In this document: positions 52,976 through 61,895 of the stretch, one piece after another | How positions within the stretch are numbered: position 1 is the first letter of the stretch | Layout: every line of letters starts with the position of its first letter | Source of the DNA: Thalassobacillus devorans | GTDB lineage: Bacteria; Bacillota; Bacilli; Bacillales; Halobacillaceae | Direction: 5' to 3' | Length of the DNA stretch: 64,000 nucleotides | NCBI RefSeq assembly: GCF_900176565.1 | Contig: NZ_FXEH01000006.1 | Span: 1,364,001 to 1,428,000, forward strand | The notes under the pieces: generated by a model | The model's input: the letters and a program-made list of their open reading frames with translations, nothing else | Databases searched by the model: none | Told to the model about the DNA's origin: nothing | Position numbers and translations under genes: made by a program

Positions 52976-55735
52976 ATGACAACAACAAGACAATCCAATG
53001 ACAGTACTATCCCCTTACGACGTGACGTAAGTGAACTGGGTAATATGCTCGGTGACATTTTAATTCATCATGGCGGTCAGGAATTGTTCGATAAAGTAGA
53101 AACAATCCGCCAAATGTCGAAAGAGCTAAGAAGCAACCCGGATGAAGCAACCTATCAAAAGCTGAAACAAGAAATCGAAAACCTCCATCCTCCGATGCGC
53201 TCCCAAGTCATCCGCGCATTCTCAATTTATTTCCATCTTGTTAATATAGCTGAGCAGAACCATCGTGTTCGCCGGCGCCGCGAATACCGGCTTCGTGAAG
53301 ATCATGGAATACAACCATTCTCCTTGGAGAGTGCCGTCGAGTCACTTCGCAAGAATGATATTTCCAGTTCCGTAATCCAGGATGTCCTCGACCAATTATC
53401 CTTAGAGCTGATTATCACGGCCCATCCTACAGAAGCGACAAAACGAACGGTATTGGAAATCCAAAAACGAATCGCTACCATTTTGCAACAATTGGACAAC
53501 CCTCAACTCACTTCCCATGAAAGGGAACAGTTGCAGGACAGTTTAATGAATGAGGTCACTGTCCTCTGGCAGACAGATGAGCTCCGGGAACGGAAACCGA
53601 CAGTCATGGATGAAGTGAGAAATGGGCTTTATTACTTTGATGAAACACTTTTTGATGTGCTTCCTGACATCCATCAGGAACTGGAAGACAGGCTGGAGGA
53701 AAGCTATCCAGGCGAGGAATGGCAGATCCCTAACTTCCTTCGTTTCGGCTCCTGGATTGGGGGAGACCGTGATGGGAACCCGAATGTTACTCCTGATATT
53801 ACCTGGAGTACATTAAAAAAACATCGAGAGCTGGTACTCGATAAATATGAAGAAGTCCTGGTAGAACTGATGAAGCGATTCAGTCATTCGACCAAAATTG
53901 TTACAGTCACTGATGAGCTGCTTACCTCGGTAGAAAAAGAGGAAGCCCTTATAGGTGCAAATAAAAAATGGCGTGTAGAAAAAGAAATTTACCGACGGAA
54001 ATTCGCCATCATATTAGAACGACTTCGCAATGTTGGAAAATCAGAATTAGGTTACGATTCTGCTGATCAGCTATTGGACGACCTGTATATGATTCAACGA
54101 AGTGTAAAAAGTCATCAGCCAAACCAGCGGGAATTAAAGATGCTTCGTAAACTGGTACGCCAGGTGCAGCTGTTCGGCTTTCATTTAGCAACTCTCGACA
54201 TTAGGAACCATAGTGGTGAACATGAAGCCGCCATTACAGAGATTCTCCAGAAAGTAAATATCTGCGAAGATTATGCTTCATTAAGCGAACAAGAAAAAAT
54301 TAAAATGCTGGAAGGTATCCTCGAAGATCCTCGTCCGATCACTTTGTTGGATGAAGATTATTCAGAGGAAACACAACAAATGTTGCGGGTTTTCAATTTA
54401 ATTCGTGAAGCCCATCGTGAATTCGGGGATCGTGCCATCGAGGTATACCTTGTAAGCATGACAGAAGCAGCCAGTGACCTGCTGGAAGTATTAGTGCTTG
54501 CCAAAGAAGCCGGAATTTACCGTCTGCATCCCGATGGAAGAGTGGAAAGCAATCTGAATGTCGCACCTCTTCTGGAAACAGTGGACGATTTGATAGCAGG
54601 ACCTGAAATTTTGAAAACCTTATTTGAAATGGATGCCTACCGCAAACACCTAGGCGAGCGAAACAACCACCAGGAAGTCATGTTAGGCTATTCCGATGGA
54701 AGTAAAGATGGCGGTACCCTGACTGCCAATTGGAAGCTTTACAATGCACAGCAGGAGATTCATGATATGGCCAAAGAATATAACATTGGACTTAAGTTTT
54801 TCCATGGCCGTGGCGGATCACTAGGCCGAGGTGGCGGGCCATTGAATAGAAGTATCCTCTCCCAGCCAGCGGAAACCCTGGGAGACGGCGTAAAAATTAC
54901 AGAACAAGGTGAAGTATTGTCTTCCCGCTACCTTATCCGCGATATCGCTTATCGAAGCCTGGAACAGGCAGCATCTACCCTCGTTGAAGGAGCTGCACAT
55001 GTATCGAAAGAATCAGAACAAGGGCATCACCGGGAAGCTACATGGGAAAAAGCCATGGAAGAAATATCAGAGGTTTCCCTTAAGAAATATCAATCTCTAG
55101 TATTTGGCGACAAAGACTTCCTCACTTATTTCAATGAAGCAACACCATTGAAAGAAATCAGTGAACTAAACATCGGATCCAGACCGATGAAACGGAAAGA
55201 CAGCTCTAAATTTGAGAATTTACGCGCGATTCCATGGGTATTTTCCTGGACACAAAACCGCCAGCTGCTCCCGGCATGGTATGCTGCAGGTTCCGGCCTG
55301 ACTTCTTATGCAGAACAAAGCAGCAATCACCTGGAGACATTGCAGCAAATGTATGAACACTGGCCATTCTTCCGCTCCACCATCGATAATCTGCAAATGG
55401 CTTTGATGAAAGCGGATCTTCAGACAGCAAATCACTACAAGTCGCTTGTAAAAGATAAAGACCTTGGTGAACGGATCTATAGTGACATTGTAGATGAATA
55501 TAATCGAACGAAAGATATCCTATTAAAGATCAGCGGGGACCAGGAATTATTGGATAAACAAGTCACAATCCAGGATTCGGTAAGATTACGTAATCCTTAC
55601 GTGGATCCATTGAATTTCCTTCAAGTCGAATTGATCAAAGAATTAAGAGAAACGGAAAGCCGCGAAGAAAGTCTGCTTACCGAAGTCCTCCTTACTATCA
55701 GTGGGGTAGCTGCCGGACTTCGTAATACAGGTTGA
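52976..55735 (+). CDS. ppc: Phosphoenolpyruvate carboxylase
   Basis: 919 residues. Catalytic His in TAHPTEATKRT (about 155-165), the substrate segment LGYSDGSKDGG (about 563-573), the mobile-loop FHGRGGSLGRGGGP (about 605-618), and a C-terminus ending RNTG, the regulatory motif that binds inhibitory aspartate. Converts phosphoenolpyruvate and bicarbonate to oxaloacetate, replenishing the TCA cycle. B. subtilis instead uses pyruvate carboxylase, so this gene marks a different lineage. AGGAAGG before the ATG; monocistronic. Confidence 0.96.
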   Translation: MTTTRQSNDSTIPLRRDVSELGNMLGDILIHHGGQELFDKVETIRQMSKELRSNPDEATYQKLKQEIENLHPPMRSQVIRAFSIYFHLVNIAEQNHRVRRRREYRLREDHGIQPFSLESAVESLRKNDISSSVIQDVLDQLSLELIITAHPTEATKRTVLEIQKRIATILQQLDNPQLTSHEREQLQDSLMNEVTVLWQTDELRERKPTVMDEVRNGLYYFDETLFDVLPDIHQELEDRLEESYPGEEWQIPNFLRFGSWIGGDRDGNPNVTPDITWSTLKKHRELVLDKYEEVLVELMKRFSHSTKIVTVTDELLTSVEKEEALIGANKKWRVEKEIYRRKFAIILERLRNVGKSELGYDSADQLLDDLYMIQRSVKSHQPNQRELKMLRKLVRQVQLFGFHLATLDIRNHSGEHEAAITEILQKVNICEDYASLSEQEKIKMLEGILEDPRPITLLDEDYSEETQQMLRVFNLIREAHREFGDRAIEVYLVSMTEAASDLLEVLVLAKEAGIYRLHPDGRVESNLNVAPLLETVDDLIAGPEILKTLFEMDAYRKHLGERNNHQEVMLGYSDGSKDGGTLTANWKLYNAQQEIHDMAKEYNIGLKFFHGRGGSLGRGGGPLNRSILSQPAETLGDGVKITEQGEVLSSRYLIRDIAYRSLEQAASTLVEGAAHVSKESEQGHHREATWEKAMEEISEVSLKKYQSLVFGDKDFLTYFNEATPLKEISELNIGSRPMKRKDSSKFENLRAIPWVFSWTQNRQLLPAWYAAGSGLTSYAEQSSNHLETLQQMYEHWPFFRSTIDNLQMALMKADLQTANHYKSLVKDKDLGERIYSDIVDEYNRTKDILLKISGDQELLDKQVTIQDSVRLRNPYVDPLNFLQVELIKELRETESREESLLTEVLLTISGVAAGLRNTG

Positions 55736-55801
55736 TTAAATGAATCATTATGTTACCGATGTTTTCCCCACCTAAATGGGTATAACATTAAGAAGATAAG
55801 T

Positions 55802-55839
55802 AAAAAGAGCAGTCGGCATTTAAGCCGGCTGCTCTTTTA
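55802..55839. terminator. Terminator ppc/DUF4260
   Basis: AAAAGAGCAGTCGGC pairs with GCCGGCTGCTCTTTT (one mismatch) around a short loop. T-runs on both strands serve ppc and the converging gene, whose stop codon lies at its edge. Confidence 0.85.
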
Positions 55840-56184
55840 TATTTTTTGTATATGGGTATCTTTAAATCCGCTCGGATACTTCAACCCAAAGCCAAGACCT
55901 CGGTCCATCCCGATGTGCGCTATCCAGATTAATCCCACCATTAACATGGTGTCAACATTGAAAGTCAGCCCTGACAGACATAAACATATCGGGAACAGAT
56001 AACTATGGAATGCATTATAGCTGTACGCCCCTACCGTTTTGTTTATAAGATAACCTAACATCGAGATATCAGGGGTAAACAATACGAAAATAAATAATAC
56101 CCAACTGAATTCATTACTACCATAGAAATAAACGGAGGATAAAAAAATTATGAATCCTTCCAATTGAAGGAGCGCCCTATTCAT
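55837..56184 (-). CDS. DUF4260 family membrane protein
   Basis: 115 residues with four hydrophobic segments. The signature HIGMDRGLGFGLKYPSGFKDTHI at the C-terminus and FTPDISMLGY in the middle identify DUF4260. Members are small membrane proteins of unknown function. The region upstream to the CHY gene (56185-56379) shows no further gene. Confidence 0.8.
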   Translation of the reverse strand: MNRALLQLEGFIIFLSSVYFYGSNEFSWVLFIFVLFTPDISMLGYLINKTVGAYSYNAFHSYLFPICLCLSGLTFNVDTMLMVGLIWIAHIGMDRGLGFGLKYPSGFKDTHIQKI

Positions 56185-56379
56185 CTTCAGTTTCCTCTCT
56201 TATATAGTCTACAACTTGCACCCTTCTCCTATCTTCTGGTTTAAACTATCGGGATATTATGTATACTCGTCTAACCAACGTAGTATTCCTTCGGGGGTCT
56301 CTTTTTCATAGGTTTATCCTCACTTGTGTAACTCCAGTGGCTTTCAATAGTAACTACCTTTTCTAATTTTTACATCATC

Positions 56380-56706
56380 TTAGATATCAAAATATAATGG
56401 GTAGTGGATACTGCATTTTTCATTAAAACGATGGAGGCACTGCGGACATTGAGAGAGTTCCAAATATTCATGAATGGTCAATTCCTTATCACAATTTCCA
56501 CATAGAATGGCTCGTTCATTCCAAAGTTTCTGCGGCCATTTTTCCTCCCGGTGATCCGCCTTTTCCTTATGGCAATAATAGCAGGCGTAATATTCTTTGC
56601 AGCAATAGAATTTGATGGCAATGATATCTATGTCACTATGATAGTGTCGGCAACGCGTGTAAGGATCTACCTGTACCCCTTTAACTATCTTATTGCTGGA
56701 CACCAT
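56380..56706 (-). CDS. CHY zinc finger protein
   Basis: 108 residues. The CHY pattern CRHYHS (about 19-24) is followed by CCKEYYACYYCH, CGNC and CPQC, giving three zinc sites in one domain as in the N-terminal part of eukaryotic RCHY1. Single-domain bacterial members are common in Bacillaceae; their role is unknown, protein or nucleic-acid binding is possible. Monocistronic, with AAGGAGGGAAAGG before the ATG. Confidence 0.85.
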   Translation of the reverse strand: MVSSNKIVKGVQVDPYTRCRHYHSDIDIIAIKFYCCKEYYACYYCHKEKADHREEKWPQKLWNERAILCGNCDKELTIHEYLELSQCPQCLHRFNEKCSIHYPLYFDI

Positions 56707-56826
56707 GATGCCTTTCCCTCCTTTTTACTCTCCTATATTTATTGTAATCTGGTCTATAATTCCACTAACAACTGATTATTCGTTTCCTATCTAATGATTT
56801 CCTTCAACGAAGATAAATTTCCGGCT

Positions 56827-56873
56827 AAATAATAACATCCAGTACCTGAAAGGTCCTGGATGCCGTTATTTTT
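56827..56873. terminator. Hairpin terminator at the 3' end of dinB
   Basis: AATAACATCCAG-ta-CCTG pairs imperfectly with a following CCTGGATG-cc-GTTATT. The T-run is stronger on the plus strand (ATTTTTTAT), but the minus-strand gene that ends here is dinB. Confidence 0.55.
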
Positions 56874-58119
56874 TATAGTCATCTAAGAAGTCTTTTTGAA
56901 AGCTGGTACTGACTTTATGTGAGCGATCGTTTGTAGACGTCAGGTCCTGAAAAGGGTTTTTTCCATAACGCTCGGTCAAATCATCGATGGTTTTATAGAG
57001 CTTTTCTTTTTCAGCGTATTGCTCGAAGCTGAAAATGTCCAGTTGTTGGGTCACTTCTTTCTGTTCGGCCAAATCTCCTGCAGTTATTCCTAACAGCCGG
57101 ACAGGTTCCTGGTTCCAATGTTCATCAAATAACCTGGAAGCAATATGAAACAGGTCATCCGAGGTATGGATATAATCATTCAATTGTCTGCTTCTTGTGA
57201 TGTTTTTCCAGTCGTGATAACGGATCATCAACTGAACATTTCTCGCCAGTACTTTTTTGCCACTCATACGGGCAGCCACTTTATTAGCAAGCCTTCTCAA
57301 CACTTGGCGGATCTCCATGTCATCGGTAGTATCCTGGGACAGAGTGGTTGAAGACCCGATACTTTTGAATTCATGTACAGCTTCTGGATCCACAGGACGG
57401 TTGTCTTGTCCATTAGCACGGTTCCTCAACCGCTCGCCATTAATACCCAATAATTGTTTCAGTTTAAATACATCATAATTGGCAAGGTCGCCAATAGTTT
57501 CCATGTTATAATTGCGAAGTTTTGCAGCTGTTTTATCGCCGACGCCATACATTTCTTCAATCGGAAGCGGCCACAATTTCTTCGACAGGTCACGCTTTCG
57601 CAAAACAGTGATGCCCATTGGCTTTTTCATATCCGAAGCCATCTTAGCCAGGAACTTATTTGGTGCGATACCGATACTGCATGGGAGATCGAGTTCATCA
57701 GAAATCCGCTGTTGGATTCGATCAGCTATTTCCAATGGAGAACCAAGATGTTCGCAGGCTGTGATATCCATATACCCTTCATCGATGGATACCGGCTGGA
57801 TAATCTCTGTGACATCTGCAAGTATTTTAAACATTTCTTTAGAAGCTGTACGATACCGGTCGAAGTTCGGGCGCATCACGATCAAATCAGGACAATGCCG
57901 TTTGGCTTCCCATAACGGCATCGTCGTTTTTACCCCGTGCTTCCTTGCCTCGTAGCTGCTGGTTACGACAATCCCCTTTCGCTCTTCCGGGTTTCCTGCG
58001 ATAGCCAGAGGTTTACCCTTTAAGGTGGGATCGAACGCCATCTCAACTGAAGCATAGAAACTATTCATATCAACATGAAAAATGACCCTGCCATTTTTCG
58101 GGTACCATCTAGAAGACAT
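56866..58119 (-). CDS. dinB: DNA polymerase IV DinB (YqjH type)
   Basis: 417 residues (YqjH has 414). Catalytic carboxylates FHVDMNSFYASVE (about 14-26) and SIDEGYMD (about 112-119). Helix-hairpin-helix around 195-235 (GVGDKTAAKLRNYNMETIG), little-finger domain after 245, and a beta-clamp motif QLDIF near 373. Performs translesion and error-prone synthesis. Same position next to the YqjE-like peptidase as in B. subtilis. A LexA-like box overlaps the predicted transcription start. Confidence 0.95.
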   Translation of the reverse strand: MSSRWYPKNGRVIFHVDMNSFYASVEMAFDPTLKGKPLAIAGNPEERKGIVVTSSYEARKHGVKTTMPLWEAKRHCPDLIVMRPNFDRYRTASKEMFKILADVTEIIQPVSIDEGYMDITACEHLGSPLEIADRIQQRISDELDLPCSIGIAPNKFLAKMASDMKKPMGITVLRKRDLSKKLWPLPIEEMYGVGDKTAAKLRNYNMETIGDLANYDVFKLKQLLGINGERLRNRANGQDNRPVDPEAVHEFKSIGSSTTLSQDTTDDMEIRQVLRRLANKVAARMSGKKVLARNVQLMIRYHDWKNITRSRQLNDYIHTSDDLFHIASRLFDEHWNQEPVRLLGITAGDLAEQKEVTQQLDIFSFEQYAEKEKLYKTIDDLTERYGKNPFQDLTSTNDRSHKVSTSFQKDFLDDYKK

Positions 58120-58138
58120 GATGATCCTTCCTTCTTTA

Positions 58139-58161
58139 CGAACTTTTGTTCTTCTATTATA
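58139..58161 (-). promoter_or_regulatory. dinB -10 element and SOS (LexA) box
   Basis: On the minus strand a consensus TATAAT (58161-58156) is directly followed by a LexA-like box: CGAACTTTTGTTCT on the plus strand at 58139-58152, nine of ten fixed bases. The -35 (TCGAAA-like) is weak. Confidence 0.6.
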
Positions 58162-58235
58162 GCACGCAGATACAACCTATTTCGAGAAGCACCCCAAGTC
58201 CTCCAGAATCTGGATGTCCCGGGGTGAACAGAAAC

Positions 58236-58272
58236 TAAAAAATCGATCATGCTTTTTTGAGCATGATCGATT
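58236..58272 (-). terminator. Rho-independent terminator after the M20 peptidase gene
   Basis: On the minus strand AATCGATCATGC pairs perfectly with GCATGATCGATT and six T follow. Confidence 0.92.
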
Positions 58273-58279
58273 GGTTCAT

Positions 58280-59407
58280 TTATACATTGGCTGCTTCCTG
58301 GATAATAGCGGTGACAAACTCAGCAACTTTTTCCAATTCAGCAACTGGCATGCGTTCGTTAGTTGTATGAATTTCTTCATACCCTACTGCGAGGTTTACT
58401 GTCGGAATGCCGTGGCCGGCAATGATATTGGCATCACTTCCGCCGCCACTTTGCAGCAGTTCACTGTCACGGCCTATGTTCTTAGCAGCACTACGTGCCA
58501 CTTCAACGACCTTGTCACCAGCCTGATGTTTAAAACCAGGGTACATGACGGTGACCTCGACATCTACTTCACCGCCCATTTCCTTGGCTGTGTTATGGAA
58601 TGCTTCTTTCATTTTTTCCACTTGAGCTTCCATTTTTTCCGGAACGAGTGAACGGGCTTCTGCTAAAATTTCCACATGATCGCAAACAATATTTGTCTGT
58701 TTCCCGCCTTCAAAACGGCCGATATTTGCCGTGGTTTCATCATCAATCCGGCCAAGCGGCATTTTTGCAATTGCTTTAGCAGCAAGCGTGATCGCAGAAA
58801 CACCCTTTTCTGGAGCAACTCCGGCATGGGCTGTCTTGCCTTTGACGATGGCATTAATTTTTGCTTGTGTCGGAGCAGCAACGATAATGTTGCCGACCTT
58901 TCCGTCACTGTCGATGGCATAGCCATATTTAGCTTTTAATAGGGAAGCGTCAAGTGCCTTGGCACCGACTAAGCCGCTTTCCTCCCCAACAGTAATGACG
59001 AACTGGATGTCCCCATGTTCGATATCATGTTCCTTCAGTACTCGGATGGCTTCCAGCATAGCTGCAAGACCTGCTTTATCATCCGCACCCAAAATGGTAG
59101 TTCCGTCGGTTACGATGTAGCCATCTTCGATCGAAGGTTTGACGCCATTTCCAGGAACGACGGTATCCATATGTGATGTGAAATAAATCGTATCGACGCC
59201 TTCCTTTGTCCCTTTCAGGTTACATATCAAATTGTTGGCATCGTGATCTGTCTGGCTGCGCGCATCATCTTCCAGCACTTCCAAGCCAAGATCGGTAAAT
59301 TTCTTTTTCAGTACTTCCGCAATTTTAGCTTCGTCTTTTGTCTCGGAATCAACCTGAACCAGCTCCAGGAACTCCTCAATCAGACGCTCTTTATTTACTG
59401 CTGCCAT
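58280..59407 (-). CDS. yqjE: M20/M42-type metallopeptidase, tripeptidase-like (YqjE)
   Basis: 375 residues. Two-zinc motifs: FTSHMDTVVPG (about 74-84), GADDKAGLAAMLEA (about 106-119) and TVGEESGLVG (about 139-148). Dimerisation lid between about 180 and 290. Annotated in the family as PepT-like tripeptidase; cytoplasmic. It follows the carboxyltransferase gene after a 97-base gap that contains a hairpin without T-run, so it is at least partly separately expressed. Confidence 0.9.
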   Translation of the reverse strand: MAAVNKERLIEEFLELVQVDSETKDEAKIAEVLKKKFTDLGLEVLEDDARSQTDHDANNLICNLKGTKEGVDTIYFTSHMDTVVPGNGVKPSIEDGYIVTDGTTILGADDKAGLAAMLEAIRVLKEHDIEHGDIQFVITVGEESGLVGAKALDASLLKAKYGYAIDSDGKVGNIIVAAPTQAKINAIVKGKTAHAGVAPEKGVSAITLAAKAIAKMPLGRIDDETTANIGRFEGGKQTNIVCDHVEILAEARSLVPEKMEAQVEKMKEAFHNTAKEMGGEVDVEVTVMYPGFKHQAGDKVVEVARSAAKNIGRDSELLQSGGGSDANIIAGHGIPTVNLAVGYEEIHTTNERMPVAELEKVAEFVTAIIQEAANV

Positions 59408-59457
59408 TCGTATGCCCTCCTTTATGTATCATACAGTCCAACTAGTACGTTAGCGGA

Positions 59458-59496
59458 ACAGCCTGAAACTGTCAACGATAGCAGTTTACAGGCTGC
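59458..59496. other. Stem-loop between the carboxyltransferase and peptidase genes
   Basis: AGCCTG and CAGGCT, with inner AAACTG/CAGTTT, form an imperfect stem. No T-run follows, so it may be a partial terminator or mRNA stabiliser for the upstream operon. Confidence 0.45.
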
Positions 59497-59504
59497 TGGC
59501 AACG

Positions 59505-61052
59505 TTAAAGTGGAATATTGCCGTGTTTCTTTTTCGGTCGCTCTTCCTTTTTGTTTTTCAGCATATCCAGTGCTTTGATCAAAGTGCTCCGGGTTTCCCG
59601 AGGATCGATGACATCATCAACCATACCCAGGGAAGCTGCAACATACGGGTTAGCAAAACGTTCTCGGTACTCGCTGATTTTCTTCTGGCGTGTTTCTTCC
59701 GGGTTATCACTTTCTTTTATTTCTTTCGCGAAAATGATATTGGCAGCACCTTCAGGCCCCATTACGGCAATTTCAGCATTCGGCCACGCATAGACCAGGT
59801 CTGCACCGATAGATTTACTATTCAATGCTACATATGCCCCACCATAAGCTTTTCTTGTAATAACCGTAAGCTTTGGTACAGTCGCTTCGGAATAGGCATA
59901 CAAAATTTTTGCTCCGTGACGTATGATGCCTCCATGCTCCTGCTTGATTCCCGGGAAGAAACCGGTGACATCTTCAAAGGTGATGATAGGTATATTGAAG
60001 GAATCGCAGAATCGGATAAACCTTGCCGCTTTATCACTGGAGTCAATATCGAGACCACCGGCCATATACTTCGGCTGGTTACATACAAGGCCGACCGTCT
60101 CACCTTTGAGTCTCGCGAACCCCACGACGATGTTCTTAGCAAAGTCTTTATGAATTTCGAAAAACGAATCAGGGTCGACTACTTCATCGATGACAACCCG
60201 TACATCATATGGCCGGATCGGATCGAATGGTATCTTGTCTGTCAAATCAGGAAGGTAGTCATCTTTCTCCTCCAGCTCTCGTACTGGAGGTTTCTCTTCA
60301 TTGTTAGCTGGGAGGTAGCTCACCAGCTGACGGACAGCATCAAGTGCTGATTCTTCATCCTTTGTTTTCAAATGGGCGTTTCCGCTCTTCGAATTATGAA
60401 CATAAGCACCACCAAGGTCTTCCGATGAAATTTTCTCACCTGTGACTGTTTCAATGACCTTTGGTCCAGTAATGAACATCTGGGACGTTTCTTCCACCAT
60501 GATGACAAAATCTGTGATAGCCGGAGAATATACCGCTCCCCCGGCACACGGGCCCATAATTACTGAAATTTGAGGTATAACTCCAGAGTATATAGAATTT
60601 CGATAAAAAACATGGCCATAGCCATCAAGAGAAGAAACTCCTTCCTGGATGCGAGCACCCCCAGAATCGTTTAATCCGATAAATGGCGTACCATTTTTAA
60701 CTGCTAAGTCCATGACGGCAGCAATCTTTTTCGCATGCATTTCGCCTAAAGCGCCGCCGAATACAGTAAAGTCCTGTGCGAATAGATAAACTTCTCTCCC
60801 ATCAATTTTACCAAACCCTGTAACAACACCCTCTCCCGGTGCCGACTGCCCATTCATGCCGAAGCTGTCTCCGCGATGTTCCATAAATGGGTTCAGTTCA
60901 ATGAATGTTCCCTCATCCAGCATGTAATCGATTCGCTCTCTTGCTGTCATTTTTCCTTTGGCATGCTGCTTTTCAATTCGCTCGTCTCCACCGCCAAGTT
61001 CTGTCTGACGGCGTTTATCATAAAGTTCATTTATTTTATCGTAAATATCCAT
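59505..61052 (-). CDS. yqjD: Acyl-CoA carboxylase carboxyltransferase subunit (YqjD, propionyl/methylmalonyl-CoA type)
   Basis: 515 residues, two crotonase-like halves. Oxyanion-hole segments GGARIQEGVSSLDGYG (about 130-145) and CAGGAVYSPA in the N-half; FEDVTGFFPG and KAYGGAYVALNSK in the C-half. Family members are beta subunits of propionyl-CoA carboxylase or the alpha subunit of methylmalonyl-CoA decarboxylase. No biotin carboxylase or biotin carrier gene is in the window, so the direction of the reaction is open. Six bases after the epimerase fusion gene, so methylmalonyl-CoA is the common metabolite. Confidence 0.9.
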   Translation of the reverse strand: MDIYDKINELYDKRRQTELGGGDERIEKQHAKGKMTARERIDYMLDEGTFIELNPFMEHRGDSFGMNGQSAPGEGVVTGFGKIDGREVYLFAQDFTVFGGALGEMHAKKIAAVMDLAVKNGTPFIGLNDSGGARIQEGVSSLDGYGHVFYRNSIYSGVIPQISVIMGPCAGGAVYSPAITDFVIMVEETSQMFITGPKVIETVTGEKISSEDLGGAYVHNSKSGNAHLKTKDEESALDAVRQLVSYLPANNEEKPPVRELEEKDDYLPDLTDKIPFDPIRPYDVRVVIDEVVDPDSFFEIHKDFAKNIVVGFARLKGETVGLVCNQPKYMAGGLDIDSSDKAARFIRFCDSFNIPIITFEDVTGFFPGIKQEHGGIIRHGAKILYAYSEATVPKLTVITRKAYGGAYVALNSKSIGADLVYAWPNAEIAVMGPEGAANIIFAKEIKESDNPEETRQKKISEYRERFANPYVAASLGMVDDVIDPRETRSTLIKALDMLKNKKEERPKKKHGNIPL

Positions 61053-61058
61053 GGTGTA

Positions 61059-61880
61059 TCACTCCTTCTCACTATGCTGACACAATTCATATAAGACGCC
61101 GTTTCCAGCTTTCGGATGAAGAAAGGCGATTTGACTGTTATGCGCTCCTGTTTTTGGCGTTTCATGAATCAATGCAACACCGCTTTCCCTATATTGTGCC
61201 AGTCGTTCGTGGATATCATCCACTTCCAGTGCAATGTGATGGATGCCTTCCCCACGCTTATCTATGTGTTTCTGGATAGGTGATTCTTCACTTATCGGCT
61301 CCAGCAATTCCAGCCTGGTCTCTCCTATTTTAAGAAAAGCAACGCGTACCTGCTCCGAAGCTATTTCCTCCACATTTTCAAGCTTCAGACCAAGCACATC
61401 CTGATAAAAAGGAAGCGTTGCTTCCAATTGCTTGACTGCTATCCCGATGTGGGCGATTTTCTCAGGAGAAGTAATCAGTCCGGCGTCGGGATCGACCAGT
61501 TTTTCTATATAATTAGCGATAGCTTCCGTCGGCGTACCGCTGGTGAAAATTTTTGCCACTCCCTGTTCCTCTAAGTAAGCAATGTCTTCAGCAGGAATCA
61601 CTCCTCCTCCTATGACCGGGATATCTTCTGCTCCTTTATCTTTCAAAGCCTGTACTACTTTGGGAAACAGAGATTTATGTGCCCCTGATAAAGATGACAA
61701 ACCTACCACGTCGACATCTTCCTGGATGGCAGCTTGTGCGATTTGAATTGGTGACTGTCTCAACCCTGTGTAAATTACTTCCATCCCATGATCTCTTAAT
61801 GCCTGGGCAATAATTAAGGCGCCACGATCATGGCCGTCTAATCCTGGTTTAGCTATCAATGCGCGTATTTGTTTTTTCAT
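61059..61880 (-). CDS. Fusion of mutase cobalamin-binding domain and methylmalonyl-CoA epimerase
   Basis: 273 residues. The first ~131 form a cobalamin-binding domain: DGHDRG with the cobalt-ligating His17, SSLSGAH (about 62-68) and GGGVIP (91-96). After a short linker (131-141), residues about 142-269 are a VOC-fold methylmalonyl-CoA epimerase, with metal ligands His144 (IAHIGIAV), His214/215 (GIHHIAL) and Glu265 (VLYELCQ). The upstream gene is a mutase catalytic subunit lacking its own B12 domain, so this protein probably supplies the B12 domain in trans and converts the R and S epimers. Fifteen bases separate it from mutA. Confidence 0.88.
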   Translation of the reverse strand: MKKQIRALIAKPGLDGHDRGALIIAQALRDHGMEVIYTGLRQSPIQIAQAAIQEDVDVVGLSSLSGAHKSLFPKVVQALKDKGAEDIPVIGGGVIPAEDIAYLEEQGVAKIFTSGTPTEAIANYIEKLVDPDAGLITSPEKIAHIGIAVKQLEATLPFYQDVLGLKLENVEEIASEQVRVAFLKIGETRLELLEPISEESPIQKHIDKRGEGIHHIALEVDDIHERLAQYRESGVALIHETPKTGAHNSQIAFLHPKAGNGVLYELCQHSEKE

Positions 61881-61895
61881 GTCCGTTTCCCCCTT

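Noticed and set aside
59523-60350. 275-codon open frame on the plus strand inside the carboxyltransferase gene
   Set aside because: Exactly antisense to a well-conserved enzyme, rich in Cys/Phe/His strings typical of shadow frames, with no ribosome site or family signal.
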